Positions 22,724 to 35,190 of a DNA stretch of 64,000 nt are shown here, piece by piece. How positions within the stretch are numbered: position 1 is the first letter of the stretch; every line of letters begins with the position of its first letter. Location: assembly GCA_014925825.1 (NCBI GenBank), contig JACGCK010000035.1, forward strand, positions 1 through 64,000, read 5' to 3'. A program made the translations under genes and the position numbers. Below the pieces are notes generated by a model. It made no database searches and had not been told where the DNA came from. It saw only the letters and a list, made by a program, of their open reading frames with translations. This DNA comes from Pholiota molesta (taxonomy: Eukaryota; Basidiomycota; Agaricomycetes; Agaricales; Strophariaceae).

Positions 22724-24928
22724 TCAAGGAGTATGAACGATAAATCCACCGCTACCCACAGATCCAAACACCAATGCTGACGTGAAGGATCCAACTGCGC
22801 CCCGGAATTCAACCTGCGTTGCAACTACCTGGGGAGACGGAAGGCCAAGTTCCGAAAGACTAGCGACACCGTGAAATAATTCATTTGCTAGCGAGGACGA
22901 GAGTCTGGTCGCCGACCGTCCATAGCCCACGTCAACAAGGTTGATCGTGACCTGCCGGAAGGTCGCTGAGGGGCTGAGATGAAGGGCGTCATCTTTGGCA
23001 TGGATAAAGCCAGGAGCGAGGCGGAGGCTTTGATATCGGTGGAGGTGGGATCATCCCAAGACATGACGCCTGTGCGGCGAGCCTGTAAGCGTACAACTTC
23101 GGTGGTGCGTTTATGTGGACGTACCAAGACCGCCGTGGTTTATTCCTACTATACTTTGGACGACGAATTCTGGGCCGGTTGGATACCTCTAAACAACAAT
23201 ACAAGATAGTCAAATAAATCCACTGGCGTTAGCAGCCGTTGCTGCAGGAAGCAACGATTTGGGACTGACCTTCCAGTACCTACAAAATGCAAGTCAGCGA
23301 AAGCCTATAAGAAGACATTAAGTGACGTACGTATCATTTCCAAACCCTTGAGGCACTGTCCAAACAGCCTTGGTACGCTCCCAGCCATTAATAAAGATGC
23401 GCTCTTTGAATTCGTCCATTCTTGTTGAGATATCTTCGAAGCTTCCTTTGCAGTTATCACAGCTAGAAGTGCAAGATAGACGTATTAGAGTAGCGAACAT
23501 CGTTAATCTATGGTCTTGACCTACCCGCAATCGCCGTAATCCTCCGTGCATGGAGTCCCCCACTGTGACGAGAAGGTAACATTGTTGCCTATCATGTACG
23601 TATCTTGCATCACGATGTCGGCGCCGCTGGTGTACTCGCTGAAACAAACTCGGTGAGTAGGCTTTCCATGATACAAAAGCACACGACGTACGTAAAGAAG
23701 TAGTTCTCGCAGTTGAGAACCAAAGTCACCGGATGATATCCAGCGCCACCCTTGCCATCGCCTCCGTCGAGCGACTGGATGAGATTTGAAGATATGAGAG
23801 TGGCGTTTAAGGGATCTGAAGTCCATCGGGTTCGTCGCCAGTGTACCAGGTCAGCAGATTAGGCCGAGATTATTCTGTGACTTCTTCCGTTACCGCAGTC
23901 GAGTTCATGTAAGTCTGTAAACGAAGAGAAGGGAAAATGGATGAATGTGAGAATCTCGAACAATGCCAGATGTCGTACTGACTTTCTCATATCGTATACC
24001 AGGTAGAGCCCCGCTCTTGCATCTTGTCGAGGACAATATCCAGTGCAGTAAGGTTATCGAAAGAAGGAATTGGGATGAATCTACAAAGAATGGATTAGAA
24101 CTCGGATGATGAAGAAATCGTTCAGAAGCTTTACAATTGTAAACCTAAAGCAATATCGTTTAGAATCATATTACGAAGCAAAGTAATTTCGGGCATACCC
24201 TTGCGCAGCCAGTGTAGCTGGAATCGTGAAATCTTCGGCAAGATAGTTTCCAAAGCCGGTGTAGAATCCAATAGGGAAGACAGGCGCGAATGGTCCACCT
24301 TTCCGTTTGCAGGTCTTGCCAATAATCCACCGGTCCTCAAATCCATCTTCGTGACCGATCCGATACTGGATGGAGGATCAGGTAAGAAGCTCAAGGAGCC
24401 TGAAGCCTCGAACTTTTGAGCGCCGAAGGTAGCGCTACACGATATCTCATACGCTTCATGCGAGGAACCAGAGAAGAAAGAGAGAAGGGAATGGCTTGCT
24501 TCGTGGCATTGAGAGGTACGGAACCGCTTGCGAGTGTCTTCCCGTTGACGGTGACGGAAACGGTGAGACTTTCCAAGGGAGAGTGGAATGCAGAGGATGA
24601 ATGTTGATCGGAGCGGCATTCGCAATTTGCGAAAATGTGATTGGGGTGTCGACCAAAATTGCAATATCGCCCGAACTATCCAGAGTTTTTGCATCTTCTG
24701 CTAAATATGGCCGTATTGCTGGAGAACAGCGAAGGGCCAACAGGGGCTCGATGAGGTGGCAGGATCGGAAATTCGCCACCTGGAGGAACTGGTGGAAGGG
24801 TGCAAGATAATGCTTTCCGCACCTAAGGAAGATGGCTTAGCAGGCGTAGCAGGTAGCATACAGCAACACGAACCAGTTTGTGCCGAAACACCCAGTACTA
24901 GATGGACGAATGCCAGAAAAGACAGCAT
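22724..24928 (-). CDS. secreted glycoside-hydrolase-like (TIM-barrel type) protein
   Basis: Begins with a signal peptide at ATG 24928 (MLSFLAFVHLVLGVSAQT). Joined exons then give a beta-rich N-terminal part (LDSSGDIAILVDTP, LTVSVTVNGKTLASGSVPLN), GGPFAPVFPIGFYTGFGNYL, IPIPSFDNLTALDIVLDKMQ, RGLYLVYDMR, LTWYTGDEPDG, PVTLVLNCENYFF, SGADIVMQDTYMIG, DYGDCGCDNC, MDEFKERIFINGWERTKAVW and a C-terminal beta part ending GSGGFIVHTP. The order strand-helix plus TGDEPDG and QDTY motifs fits a secreted glycoside-hydrolase fold; this family has been annotated as 'glycoside hydrolase catalytic core' in agaricomycetes, from memory. Substrate unknown. Some exon joins near 24,720-24,560 and 24,300 need frame changes, so small errors or unrecognised introns are likely. 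Confidence 0.65.
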
Positions 24929-27900
24929 CGTGGCAGGTCCCTCCTGAGTTCGAAGGGGATTATTGATGATGAAGCGCCTTCTTTATATCAAGCGATATGT
25001 GTCGACGAGGACGGGGCGCACGGCGCGTTCCATACGCGAACAAAGGCGAAGAAGCATGAATGCACATGGAAGCAAGTCACTCCACCCCCATTACAAGGTT
25101 CTTAGGCGAGATATTGTTGTGGAACGTTACACTGTTGACATTGAAGATTGCCGTCTGTTTTTAGATAGTGCCAAAAGTAAAAATAAACGTACCCTCATGA
25201 GAGTCATCTACCTTATCTGTTCAGAACACGCTGCCAACGAGGCGCATTGCTTTAACTTTCGTTGTCGCTGAGCGCTGAGCGGCGGAGAGGTGGACAAGAA
25301 CTACCAGATGTTGACCAGCTGCATTCCAGCAGTTTCTAGATGGATTTTCGTTTCGCATCGGTCTTTTGGAAGATAAAAGTAGTGGCAACTTGCAAGTGGC
25401 GATGAGGGTAACACCAACGGTACGCACGTATGCGGATGATAACAGCCAAGTATTTCAGTCGGAGCCAAAATTGATATTCAAAAAGTCCGGCATTGCGGCT
25501 CGTTTACATGGCGGTGTTGCTGCCCTCGAGCTCCGACTGTGTCGACTCTCTTTGTGACTTCCTTGTTGGACTCATGAATCCCTCTTTATTGAACCTTTGT
25601 TGACTCGTTCTGTCTAGTGCTTTACCCTTCGCGCCTCTGCATCGACATTTGCATCCGAGAATCGAAAGATTTGTGGTCTGCAGTTTGAACTCGAGACATG
25701 GGTATGAAAACCCTAATTCCAAAGCTACCATTTATGCGCGAGTCAAACTACATAACAGAAGAATGATCTCTTGGCCGATATTCTTCGTCGATATTACTTT
25801 CCATCCTTGGATTAATACGTGCTGAACTATCTGAAAATATCACGAGGTAGAACCAATTCCCCCCGCCACCCGCTTCTTTGATTATGGTCATGGCAGACTG
25901 GATCTAGGAGGTTTGTTTCAACCGAAGCTCGACAAGAATGACGTTAATGAACACCGCTATGACTCTATCTGGCATCGCATACGGTGGGTGAACATTCGTC
26001 GCGTCAAGTAAGCGACCGCATCGCCGCTAACTACTTGGAATATATACTGATTATCGATGATATTTTAGCGCGGCAGATATATCGCTGGCGGCAACGTCAG
26101 CAAGCTCCGTTGAATGGACGCTACGGGTCGTGAATCCCAAAAAGGATTGTTCAATGCCATTACGTACAATGCGCGTCTTCAGCTGATGCTAATCACAGCT
26201 TTCCTTACATCCGGCGCGCATCTACGCTATCGAGCAGGTTATGCTTTCATCAGTTGTCTCAGTTCCTTGGCACCTGCTGGTTCTCATAGCGCCTTCAACT
26301 TCAAGTCAGCCCGACATGTCAAGGAAGGATTGCGCAGCAGTCTGGGTGAACTCGATACCGGAAAGAGTCTTCGAACAATTATCGCGTCCAAATTTATCAG
26401 GGCAACCTCGGTTCTTCGAATCGACGTTGTGGGCGCTAAGCTCGAGTCTCGACAAACCGGCAGTGCGTGTTTGTACTTGACTCTCTTTTGTGCGCACAGT
26501 ACTTGTGAATGGAGGTGTAAGCTTATATTTATTTGATGCTTTTGTCGAGCCAGGTACAATTGAGTATGCTAGGCTAATCGATGATGGGATACGACGAGTG
26601 TCCGCAGTTTTTGGTGAGAAAGTGCGCCCCGGGGCCTGGGTTTTTGGAGTTCGGGTCGACGCGTGTCTCTCTCATGCCGTACTAGGTTATTCCTTGGCCT
26701 GGGATGTCTTTATTTCTTACAGCAATGGGTATTATTTTCCTATCTTACGCAGAAGTTTGATCCCGAGGTCTCGATCAGATAGCTTTTTGTACCGTATTAA
26801 GTATTCAACGGGGACTTAGGAAAGATTAGACGCATCGTGGCAGCATGATGGTATACGTACATCTGCGTGTCTTTTGTGGTCATCTATAGGACATTTTTAC
26901 CATACAAACGGAAGCATGTACCCAGCTCCTATCCGCACAATACGCAGGTATCATGTCGCGATGCCGAGAAAGAACCGCGAAGTGGAGTTCAGCTTCTTGC
27001 CTACGACACAGTTATTGTTCTCGGGCGCGTTCTGGTAGACGACGGACAAACAAAAAAAGGACGACCCAGAGCATTGGAGTGCGACATGAACGCATGAATC
27101 GCGACGATCCCCACGCAAAAACAGGTGCTGTTGATCGAGGGCTCCTTTCTGTGTGACCCGCTAATGTGGTGAGACGGCGGTGGGCCCGGAAGACTTCGAG
27201 GGACCGGACACCCATTTGACGGTGGGACGCCGGCGCTGTTTCGCGTTGGGATAGGACTTAGACTCGGGTGTGGTATCGCTGCAGGCATCAAACGTCGGCT
27301 ATCGAGACGGTGCTGTTCTGATGCGTGTGCTTGGAATAACGATAAGATGTTTCTACCGGACTATGTATGTCGTCAAATTTGTCTTGCCCAGCCCTCTGAG
27401 TGTCGGGATGGCATCATTGACAGGGACTTTTCCGGCGCGCAACAGCGTCGATTGTGAATCCGTGATAGGTATCCCTGCAGAAGAAGCGTCAGGGAGCGAT
27501 AACAATAGCGGTTCAATTCCAACCGCTTTCCCATAATCTATGTGCATCCATACAGCTTCTACTCAGAAAGGACCCCAGAGCCAAATGAACAGATGGTGAG
27601 AGCGCACGGCGCATCCCCCGTCCCCACCGCGCCGCAGGCCTCTCATTCGACCGAGCGAAGTGTTACATCCATTGCATTGTCAGGGAGATCCTTCGGTGTG
27701 TTCTCCGCTCGTGCGGCTGTTCCAGACTCCTCAGAATACTGGTTGCGGGCGATGGAATATGTGTTCTGTTAAAGAAAGCGAAAGGAAGGTGCTGCTAAGT
27801 CGTGCATCTCGTTAAAAATAGCCAGCGTCTATTAATATTGGCCCCAGCAATTTATCAATGAACTTACCAGAGAGCTGTTCCGGCTCGCATTTCCTTCCGA

Positions 27901-28088
27901 ATGGGATTCTTGTTCTGCGTCGTGGGTGGATGGGGCGCGTGTAGGTTTTTTTTTGGTACATAGGGTTCGTCAGTTGGTGAGTGAGGGTATTAATAGTGTT
28001 CACCGTTGGGGTATGAAACGAAGCAAGGTTCTGGCAGGACGTCTGCATATGTCCATTCGTGGCGATGGGTGTAAGTAAGTATCTTATC
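24929..28088. other. 3.2-kb region without a recognised gene
   Basis: Mixed short frames. A plus-strand frame at 26,114-26,536 (140 codons), with possible introns at 26,260-26,285 and 26,463-26,500, could be part of an unrecognised gene. So could 27,270-27,536 and 26,867-27,097. None has a recognisable domain or a convincing splice chain. Confidence 0.35.
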
Positions 28089-28109
28089 GATGCTCTTGAC
28101 ATCCCGCCG

Positions 28110-28578
28110 TGGGAGGGGGTGAGCCGGGGGTTTGGGCGACGGTTGGGATCCGGGTTAGATTAGATTGAATGGGCCGTATGACTCGGAAATTGGGTAGGAG
28201 ATCTATGGACTATGTATGTCCGCCGTTTGGTGATGCGTATCGCGATGGATGCTGGACCTGGGAGCGCTGGGGTGCGTTGTCGCGGTGGGCAGGAAGAGTT
28301 TGGCATAGGCGCCGTTTCCCGAACGCGCATCGCAATTTGCTGGGATGTATGGCTACGCAAAATTTTTGACATATGCGCTATGATTGATTCCGTATTCTGG
28401 ATCGAGCTGGATGGCGTATGGGCATTCAAGTTGGGAACCGGCCTGGACGTCGGCGCGCGACTATGATATCAGTATTCCCTTGGGCCGTACGCTGACGAAC
28501 AGATGGAGTCTATGTGGAGAGAGGGGTTTTACGTGAAGTTTTTTGGGATCTGTAAGCCTTAAACTATTCGTAGACACC
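28110..28578. repeat. diverged tandem repeat, unit 1
   Basis: Runs from GTGAGCCGGG to ATTCGTAGACACC and matches the next unit (28,590-29,020) in order: GGGTAGGAGAT, GTGATGCGTATCGCGAT, GCTATGATTGAT, CCGTATTCTGGATC, GGCGTATGGGCATTC, CAGATGGAGTCT. Units differ by substitutions and by about 40 bases in length. No coding capacity I believe in. Confidence 0.8.
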
Positions 28579-28589
28579 ACAGACCACGG

Positions 28590-29020
28590 TATGTATGAGG
28601 GGAGTGAGCCGGGTGTTGGAACTTTGGATCCCCTAATGAGATTAGATGAAAAGGGCCGTATAACTCGGAAAATGGGTAGGAGATTGACTGACCATGTATG
28701 TCCGTCTGGTGATGCGTATCGCGATAGATGGTGCATTGTCGCAAGAAGAGTTTGGCGTAGGAGCGGTTGACCGAAGGCGCATCGCAGATTGCTGGGATGC
28801 ATAATGTATAGCTACGCGGAATTTTGGCGTTCGCGCTATGATTGATGTTTCCGTATTCTGGATCAGGCTGGATGGCGTATGGGCATTCGGCGCGCGACTA
28901 AGATATTTAGTATTCACTTGGGCCGTGCTGACGGCCAGATGGAGTCTGCGTGGAGAGAGGGGTTTCAAGTACGTGAGGTTTTATTAGGATCTGTGAGCCG
29001 TAAACCGTTCGTAGACACCG
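28590..29020. repeat. diverged tandem repeat, unit 2
   Basis: Second unit of the direct repeat described for 28,110-28,578, ending in TTCGTAGACACC. It is about 40 bases shorter. Confidence 0.8.
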
Positions 29021-30082
29021 CAGAGCGCGCGCGTAGATCAATCAGATCTCTTCATCTTCATATCTTGTTTTGGCGTGCTCTCGTACGAGCCGTCGCCGGC
29101 TGTATCTCTCCGTTCTGGAGGAGAGGACATGGACGGTGGGATTCGGGCGCTTGCTCGTGCGTCGAGTAGCTGCGTCCGTCGGTGTGTGCGATGTGATGTA
29201 CATACGCTTCAAAGCACGCTCGGCGTCGGGCCCGAGGGTGACGGAATCTGCGGCGCCAGCGCGCGTTTATACTTATGTATGGTCATCGTGCAGCGCGAGG
29301 ATGTCTGCATGTCAGAGGTTTCCTACCGGCGCCACGTTGATTCAAGATGCGTTTGGGAAGTCGAGGCTGCTGCGATGAATAATCGGGATGTGGTCCGCCG
29401 GCTGAGAGGAAGCTTGCTCCGCGTGTGGTGAGCAAGGCGTCGTAAACGATCCTGATTCCGGGTCTACCGCTGGGACCTGCATCGAGATGAATTAAGGCCA
29501 ACTACTACCTGATCTGATCACTTCGATGGTTGGAATGGCAAAGATAAAAGTCATCGTCAACTTGTCATCGTGGGTCCCCTGCGCTTGAACGATTGCCTGC
29601 CAGGATCTCAGACTCTACAGGACTTGCTTTTAAAATTAACCTTCGCCCCAATGCAGCTTTGAGCCACAACAAACTCGCCCAAGTCACTGGATGCGGCAGG
29701 TAGGTTCCAGCGGGCAATCTGCGGCGGCAGTCCGCGCAGATGATCAGCAGGTGGTGTTGGCGACCCAGGACAGCGGCTGGACGTGGAACATGAGGACGAC
29801 CCGGGGAGTGGGTGTGGGAGGATGCGTGCCCATGGGGCTGCGAGGACGACGGGGATTGGACGCGCAGGCTGGGAAGGACCCAAGGGAGCGGGGCGCGGAA
29901 ATGGGGCCCGATAGGCTTTGCGCGTGGCTTATGTAACGCCTGTATCCTGACACCGTGCCTCTCCCAGCAATCACGACCATCCCATCCCCTCTTCCTCCCA
30001 GCCTCCTCCTCCACGTCGCCCCGCCCCGACAGCCACCACCGCGACACACACTGCGAGCGCACCCCGCGGAATCGCCAGCGAA
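29021..30082. promoter_or_regulatory. upstream region of the velvet gene
   Basis: About 1 kb with no supported gene. Its last few hundred bases are GC-rich and pyrimidine-rich (CCATCCCCTCTTCCTCCC), typical of a fungal promoter or 5' leader. Confidence 0.4.
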
Positions 30083-33000
30083 ATGGGCCACTATGCGCAC
30101 GACCGGGACCGCCTGTGAGTTGCCTTGCTTTTCAGATGTTTTCCGCTCTGGGTTTTTGGTTTTTCGGGCTCCGAGTCCTTGGGGCTGGGTCCCCGGGCGC
30201 GGGACTGGGGGGCAGGGGCTGGGCGTGGTCTGGCGGCGTCAGTCCCTGCGCGAGCTCGCCGCGTGTCTATCCAGTGGTCGCTGGGCGGTCTGTTGGTTGC
30301 CTGGACCTGGCGGGTGCGCGGGCGAGGGCGACGACGGGGAGGCGACGAGGACGGGGCGGAGAGACGGGCTGGCGTGATGGCGATTGATTGGGCTATGATC
30401 TGGTGTGGGAGCGGGCGTACGACCCACTGTGCCGTCCCCAGTCCCGGTCGCCCCGACACACATCCTCCCCCCGCCGGCGTCACGGCCCTTTTCTCGTCGT
30501 TCGTATATCTACCTTCTACACACGTTTGCTGACTCTTGTCTCTCCCTTATCTCTCCCGTCCACTGCGTTTGCTTCCTCGACATCGTCGGCGTTCTTGTCG
30601 TCGCCTGCGCACTCTCACTCTGTCGCTACCTCTCGACTGCGTGCTTTCCCATCGCATCGCACCCGCCATCGCCCCGCTACGGCACATTACGACACGACAC
30701 GATGACGATCCCTCAATTTTATGGTTGTGCTGTGATCAATGCATACGATCCCGGCCGTCGCAGGGTATATGAGCTCATCGTGCGCCAAGAACCGAAGCAG
30801 GCCCGCATGTGCGGCGTCGGCGGGAAAGGTGTGTGCTCCCTCACCGCCCTAGTGTCATCCGTGACACAGATACTTACGATGTCTTCTTTTCTTTTTCTTT
30901 TTCTTTTTCCGTCTCTTTTTCGCCTTCTCCTCGGATATTTGACTCTGGCATCCACGACTTTTGCGCGTCCTGTCCTATGTCACCTGCCTCCCATCGATCC
31001 GCGTTCTGATATTCTCTCACCACCGCACTCCGTCCCCCGCTCTCCCATTCCCCATCCCTGCGTCCTCGCCACCCATCTCCGTCTCCCCCACCGCGCCCCC
31101 ATGTACTTCCCACGCCAGCCGACCGCCGCCCCATCGACCCCCCGCCCATCGTGCAGCTGCGCGTCATCGACCCCGCCGTCCCGTCCTCCTCCAACTCCTC
31201 CAGCGCATCCGCCTCGTCCTCCTCCGCCTCGTCCTCAAACCCCTCGTCGTCCTCGTCCGCGAGCGCGAGCGCGAGCGCCGCTGCGTCCAGCACGCCCGGC
31301 CGCCGAAGGCGGAACTCGCTCTCCTCCCCGTCTGGGTCGCCGACGCCGTCTGCGGCGTCTGCGCGCGTGGGCGCGGGGGCTGCTTCCGGGTCGGGGTCAG
31401 GGGGTGTGGGTGCAGGCGGGGGGCAGGGACAGCAACAGCAGGGGTATGTGGCGGACGACGCGCCGGAGGCGGCGAGCTATGCGCAGAGCTTCCTGCAGAA
31501 CCCGTATTATTTCATGTTTGCGAGTCTGGCGCGGCCGGATGATGATAATGAGCTGCATTGGCTGAAGGTGCGTGTCTGCCCTTTCTTATTTTTTTGGGCG
31601 GGGTCCTTGCGGTGGTGGTGTTTTTGGGAGTGTGGTGCTGACGACGGGCGTTTTTTTTTTGGGTAGGATGGGCGTACGAGGTGTACGACGGGCTCGGTTG
31701 TGTCGTCGTTGTACCATTTGAAGGACCCGCAGCATAATAATGAAGGTGTGTGTGTGGTCTGCGTTTCCATTCCTCCCTATCCCTGGTCCCCACCTTTCTT
31801 CACCATTCTCCTTCCTTCTCCCTACTCCTTGCTCCTCCTTGCTCCTCCTCCTTGCTCCTTCCTCCTTTCTTCTTTTAAAATGATCTCTGCCGGAATGATG
31901 CTGATGCCGGCTTGTGTGCGTGTAGATGCGGGTTTCTTCGTGTTTCCGGATCTGAGTGTGCGCACGGAGGGCAGCTATCGGCTGAAGTTGAGTTTGTTTG
32001 AGGTTGTTTCGTGAGTTTTCGTTTCTTTCTTTCTCTTCCTCTCTCTGTCTGTGTCTCTTCTTTCTATTTATTTCGCCTTGCGTTTGTGTTTTGGCTTTTG
32101 ATGCTGTGAGCGGGTGACGTCACGTTGTTCGGAGAGAGATGAGGAGATGCGTGAATGATGATGTCGATCCGATTGTGATTCATGGATCGCGGATCGTGGT
32201 CGGGATGGATCTGTTGGGGGGTGGGGTGGAGAGGGGATCTGTGCCTGTGTGTAGGGCTCGGGGTGCCTGCGGCTGATGCGGCATTTGGGGCCGCCTTGTT
32301 GGCGGGGTGTGGTGGGCTGATGGACAGGGATCTGGTATTTAGTGATTGGGTTGATTTCCCTGTGGGGCATAAGCTTATTTTTGTTTTTCCCTTCTCCTTT
32401 GATTGTCTCGTTCTTCGCCTGAGATGACATACTGAACACCCTATGCTGCAGAAATAATGTGCGCCACTGCAAGTCGATATACTCGGCGCCGTTCTACGTT
32501 TACACCGCAAAAAAGTTCCCCGGCATGGAAGGTGTGCCATTCTTTTTCTTGTCCTTCTGTAACATGCCTTCTGACTTGGGCTGCGTCCACAGAGTCCACG
32601 CCGCTCTCCTGCTCGCTCGCGGACCAGGGCATCAAAATCCGCATCCGCAAGGACATCCGCGTGCGCAAGCGGCCGCCCATGCTCCCGCTCACGCACCCCA
32701 TGGCCATGTCCATCGACGGCGCGTCCGACCCCGACGACGACGACGACGGGCCCGCGTCCCGCAACCGCCCGTCCGCGCGCCGGCGCGACTCGAAGCGCTC
32801 GCGCCTCGACGACGGCGTCGACCTCGGCGGCGCGACGCCGGGTGTCGGCCCCGCGCCGGGGCTGGCACCTGTCCCCCAGCAGCATCAGCAGCAGCAGCAA
32901 CCACCGCACATCCAGCAGCCGTGGCCGCCTGTGGCGTCCGCGAATGGGCCGAGCATCCCGCCGCCGCCGCCCTCGAGCATCCCGCTGCCGCCGAAGACCG

Positions 33001-35190
33001 GTGGTGGTGGGCAGGACGTGCAGATGCACGCGCCGCCGCTGCCGGGCCCGAGCGTGTTCGACGGGCGCGGCGGCGGGTTCGTGGCGTATGAGGTGCAGCC
33101 GGCGGGCGCGCCGCAGCAGCAGCAGGTGCAGCAGGCGCACCAACAGCAGCAGGTGCAACAGCCGCCGCCGCCCCAGCAGATTTTGCCGCCGCCGCCTGCG
33201 CCTGCCCCGCTGTATCGTGACCCTAGCCAGCCGCCGCCTGTGCAGCAGCAGCAGCCGCCACAGGTTCAGCAGGTCCAGCAACAACAACCACCACCACCTC
33301 AGCAGCAGCAGCAGTATGCTGCCGTGCCGCCGCCGCCGCCGCCCCAGCAGGCGCAGCCGATGACGCAGCCGATGGGCCCGCCCCCGCATGGGTACATGCA
33401 CTACAATCAGTGGGGCACGCCGCTGCCGCCCCCGCCGCAACAGTACGACCCGTATTATCACCATCACCAGCAGCAGCAGCAACATCACCAGCAGCAACAA
33501 CAACAACAACAACAGCAGCAGCAGCAGCAGCAACAACAGCAGCAGCAACAAGTACAGCAACAGCAGCCACCTCAGCAGCAACAACCCCAGCAGCAACCGC
33601 CTCCACAACAACCTCAGCAGCAGCCCCAGCAGCAGCAGCAACCGCTCCAGCAGCAGCCTCCTCTCCAGCAGCAGCAGCAGATGCACCCGCATTACGCAGC
33701 GTACCCGCAACAGCATATGCCGCCGCCCCGCCACAGGGCCGTTACGATTACGCCAACGTCGGCGGCATGTACGCACAGCAGCCGCCCCCGCCCGTGATGC
33801 ACCAGTACGCCTATTACGACCAGCCACCACCTCCTCCTCAGCAGCAGCCACAGTACGCTGCACCGCAACCAGGCGCCCCGCTGCCTCCGCCGCCAGGCCA
33901 TGCGCTCCCACCGCCGCCGCCGCCCCAGCAACCGCAGTACACTGCACCGCAGCCGGGTGTGCCCCCGCCGCTGCCGCCCCCCGGCCACGCGCAGCCTGCG
34001 CATGCGCACTCGGGCAACTCGTCGCCGAGCACCGCGGCCCCACCGCTCGCGCCGCCGGGCCCCGCACCGCCAGCGTACGACTACGGCGCGGCGTACCGCG
34101 CGCCCGCGCCCGTGCCTGTGCCCCCGGGCTCGCCGACGCCGCGGGGCGCGTACGCGCCGGGCCCGTATGCGCCGCAGTACGCGATGCACCCGCCGCCGCC
34201 GCCGCCGATGGCGCGCCACGGTATGTACGGCCCGCCGCCGCCGCATCCAGGACACATGCAGCACGCGCCGCCGCAGCACCAGCACTACGGGTACGTGGCG
34301 GGCCCGTATGGCGCGCCGCCGCCCCGCCGCCGGGGCAGCAGGTGCAGGTCGTGCAGCAGCAGCAGGCGCCGCCGGAGTGGGGCACGCCGCCGGCCTTCGG
34401 GGTCGCGCCGTGGGAGTATGGCATGCACCAGGGCTATGCGTATGCGCCGCCGCCTCAGCACCAGCCTCAACACCACCAGCAGCATCCGCATCAGCAACAT
34501 CAGCCGCAACACCAACCGCAGCAGCAGCAGCAGCACCCGCAACACCACCAGCAGCCGCCGCTGCAGCCGGTGCAGGGCGCGCCCGCGGACGCGCCGGCGG
34601 CGCCTGCGCATGTGGGCGGCGGGATGGGCGGCGCGCTCGTGGGCGCGGTAGGCAGCCCGAGCGACCGCATCCAGCTTGCGCCGCTCCTGCGCGCGGGCAG
34701 CCCCGCCAGTCTCAGTGGTGCTGCCGGCTCCGGAAGTGTGGGCGCCACCTCGCCCGGCGGGTACCCGGTGATCCAGCTGCGGAGCAGCAGCCGCGCGGGG
34801 TACACGAGCAGCCGGGAGCGCGAGCGGGAGCGGGAGAGGGAGGATGCGCGGATGGCGTCTGTTGGGCGCGATGGCGGGACCGCGAGCGCGAGCGTGAGCG
34901 AGGGGTGGAAAGAGAGCGGGGATGGAGCGCGAGCGCGATAGGGAGAGGGTGGGCGAGCGCGAGCGGGGCGCGGAGAGAGAGCGGGGATGGAGAGAGACAG
35001 GGAGTCCGCCGGCGTGATGCGCGGCGAGCGGGACCGGGGTGGGATGGGGCTCGGGATGGCGATGGCGATGGACGGGCGGGAGAGGGAGGGTGATAGGGAG
35101 CGGGAGCGGGACAGGGACAGGGAGCGCGGTGGGATGCAGAAGAAGAACCCGCTGAGCATTGGCAGTATCATCTCGGATGACCGGCGATGA
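30083..35190 (+). CDS. velvet-domain transcription factor, VosA-like, with Gln/Pro-rich tail
   Basis: Nuclear velvet-family DNA-binding regulator of development, spore maturation and secondary metabolism. Velvet exons join in frame: 30764-30828, 31119-31567, 31667-31745, 31926-32010, 32452-32531 and 32593 onward. Motifs in order: YELIVRQEPKQARMCG, ADRRPIDPPPIVQLRVID, a Ser/Ala-rich insertion, NPYYFMFASL, LYHLKDPQHN, AGFFVFPDLSVRTEGSY, CKSIYSAPFYVYTAKKFPGM, EESTPLS, LADQGIKIRIRKD. LSVRTEGSYRLKLSL and FPGMEESTPLS resemble VosA more than VelB or VeA. A basic stretch (RRRDSKRSR) may be a nuclear signal. The long Gln/Pro tail ends in a basic RE/RD repeat and KKNPLSIGSIISDD. The first exon is uncertain: 30083-30114 (MGHYAHDRDR) splices in frame, but an ATG at 30702 also works. 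Five one-base frame breaks interrupt the tail, near 33,725, 34,320, 34,873, 34,920 and 34,984, all in G or C runs. Confidence 0.88.
30882..30912. repeat. pyrimidine microsatellite in velvet intron
   Basis: Repeats of CTTTTT inside the intron 30829-31118. Simple sequence with no other signal. Confidence 0.8.
33466..33720 (+). repeat. CAG/CAA polyglutamine-coding repeat
   Basis: Mixed CAG and CAA codons give a run of more than 20 uninterrupted glutamines near 33,490-33,550, then Q/P mixtures. It lies within the velvet gene's tail. It is likely length-variable and prone to sequencing error. CAA interruptions are frequent. Confidence 0.9.

Noticed and set aside
26114..26819. Possible spliced gene at 26.1-26.8 kb
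   Set aside because: Several intron-like signals exist, but no single frame gives consistent protein-like text and no family is recognisable.
28110..29020. LTR retrotransposon ends
   Set aside because: The two repeats are adjacent with no internal element, no visible primer-binding site or polypurine tract and no clear TG...CA ends.
29565..30387. Overlapping 165-191-codon ORFs on both strands upstream of the velvet gene
   Set aside because: High GC opens all frames. Text is low complexity, and the region is better read as promoter and leader.
30405..31565. 386-codon plus-strand ORF over the start of the velvet gene
   Set aside because: It runs through introns in a different frame from the velvet exons and shows only Pro/Arg-rich low-complexity text.
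32064..34424. 786-codon minus-strand ORF opposite the velvet gene
   Set aside because: It is the antisense of CAG/CCG-rich coding DNA and reads as runs of Leu, Arg and Ala. The plus strand carries clear velvet motifs and proper introns.
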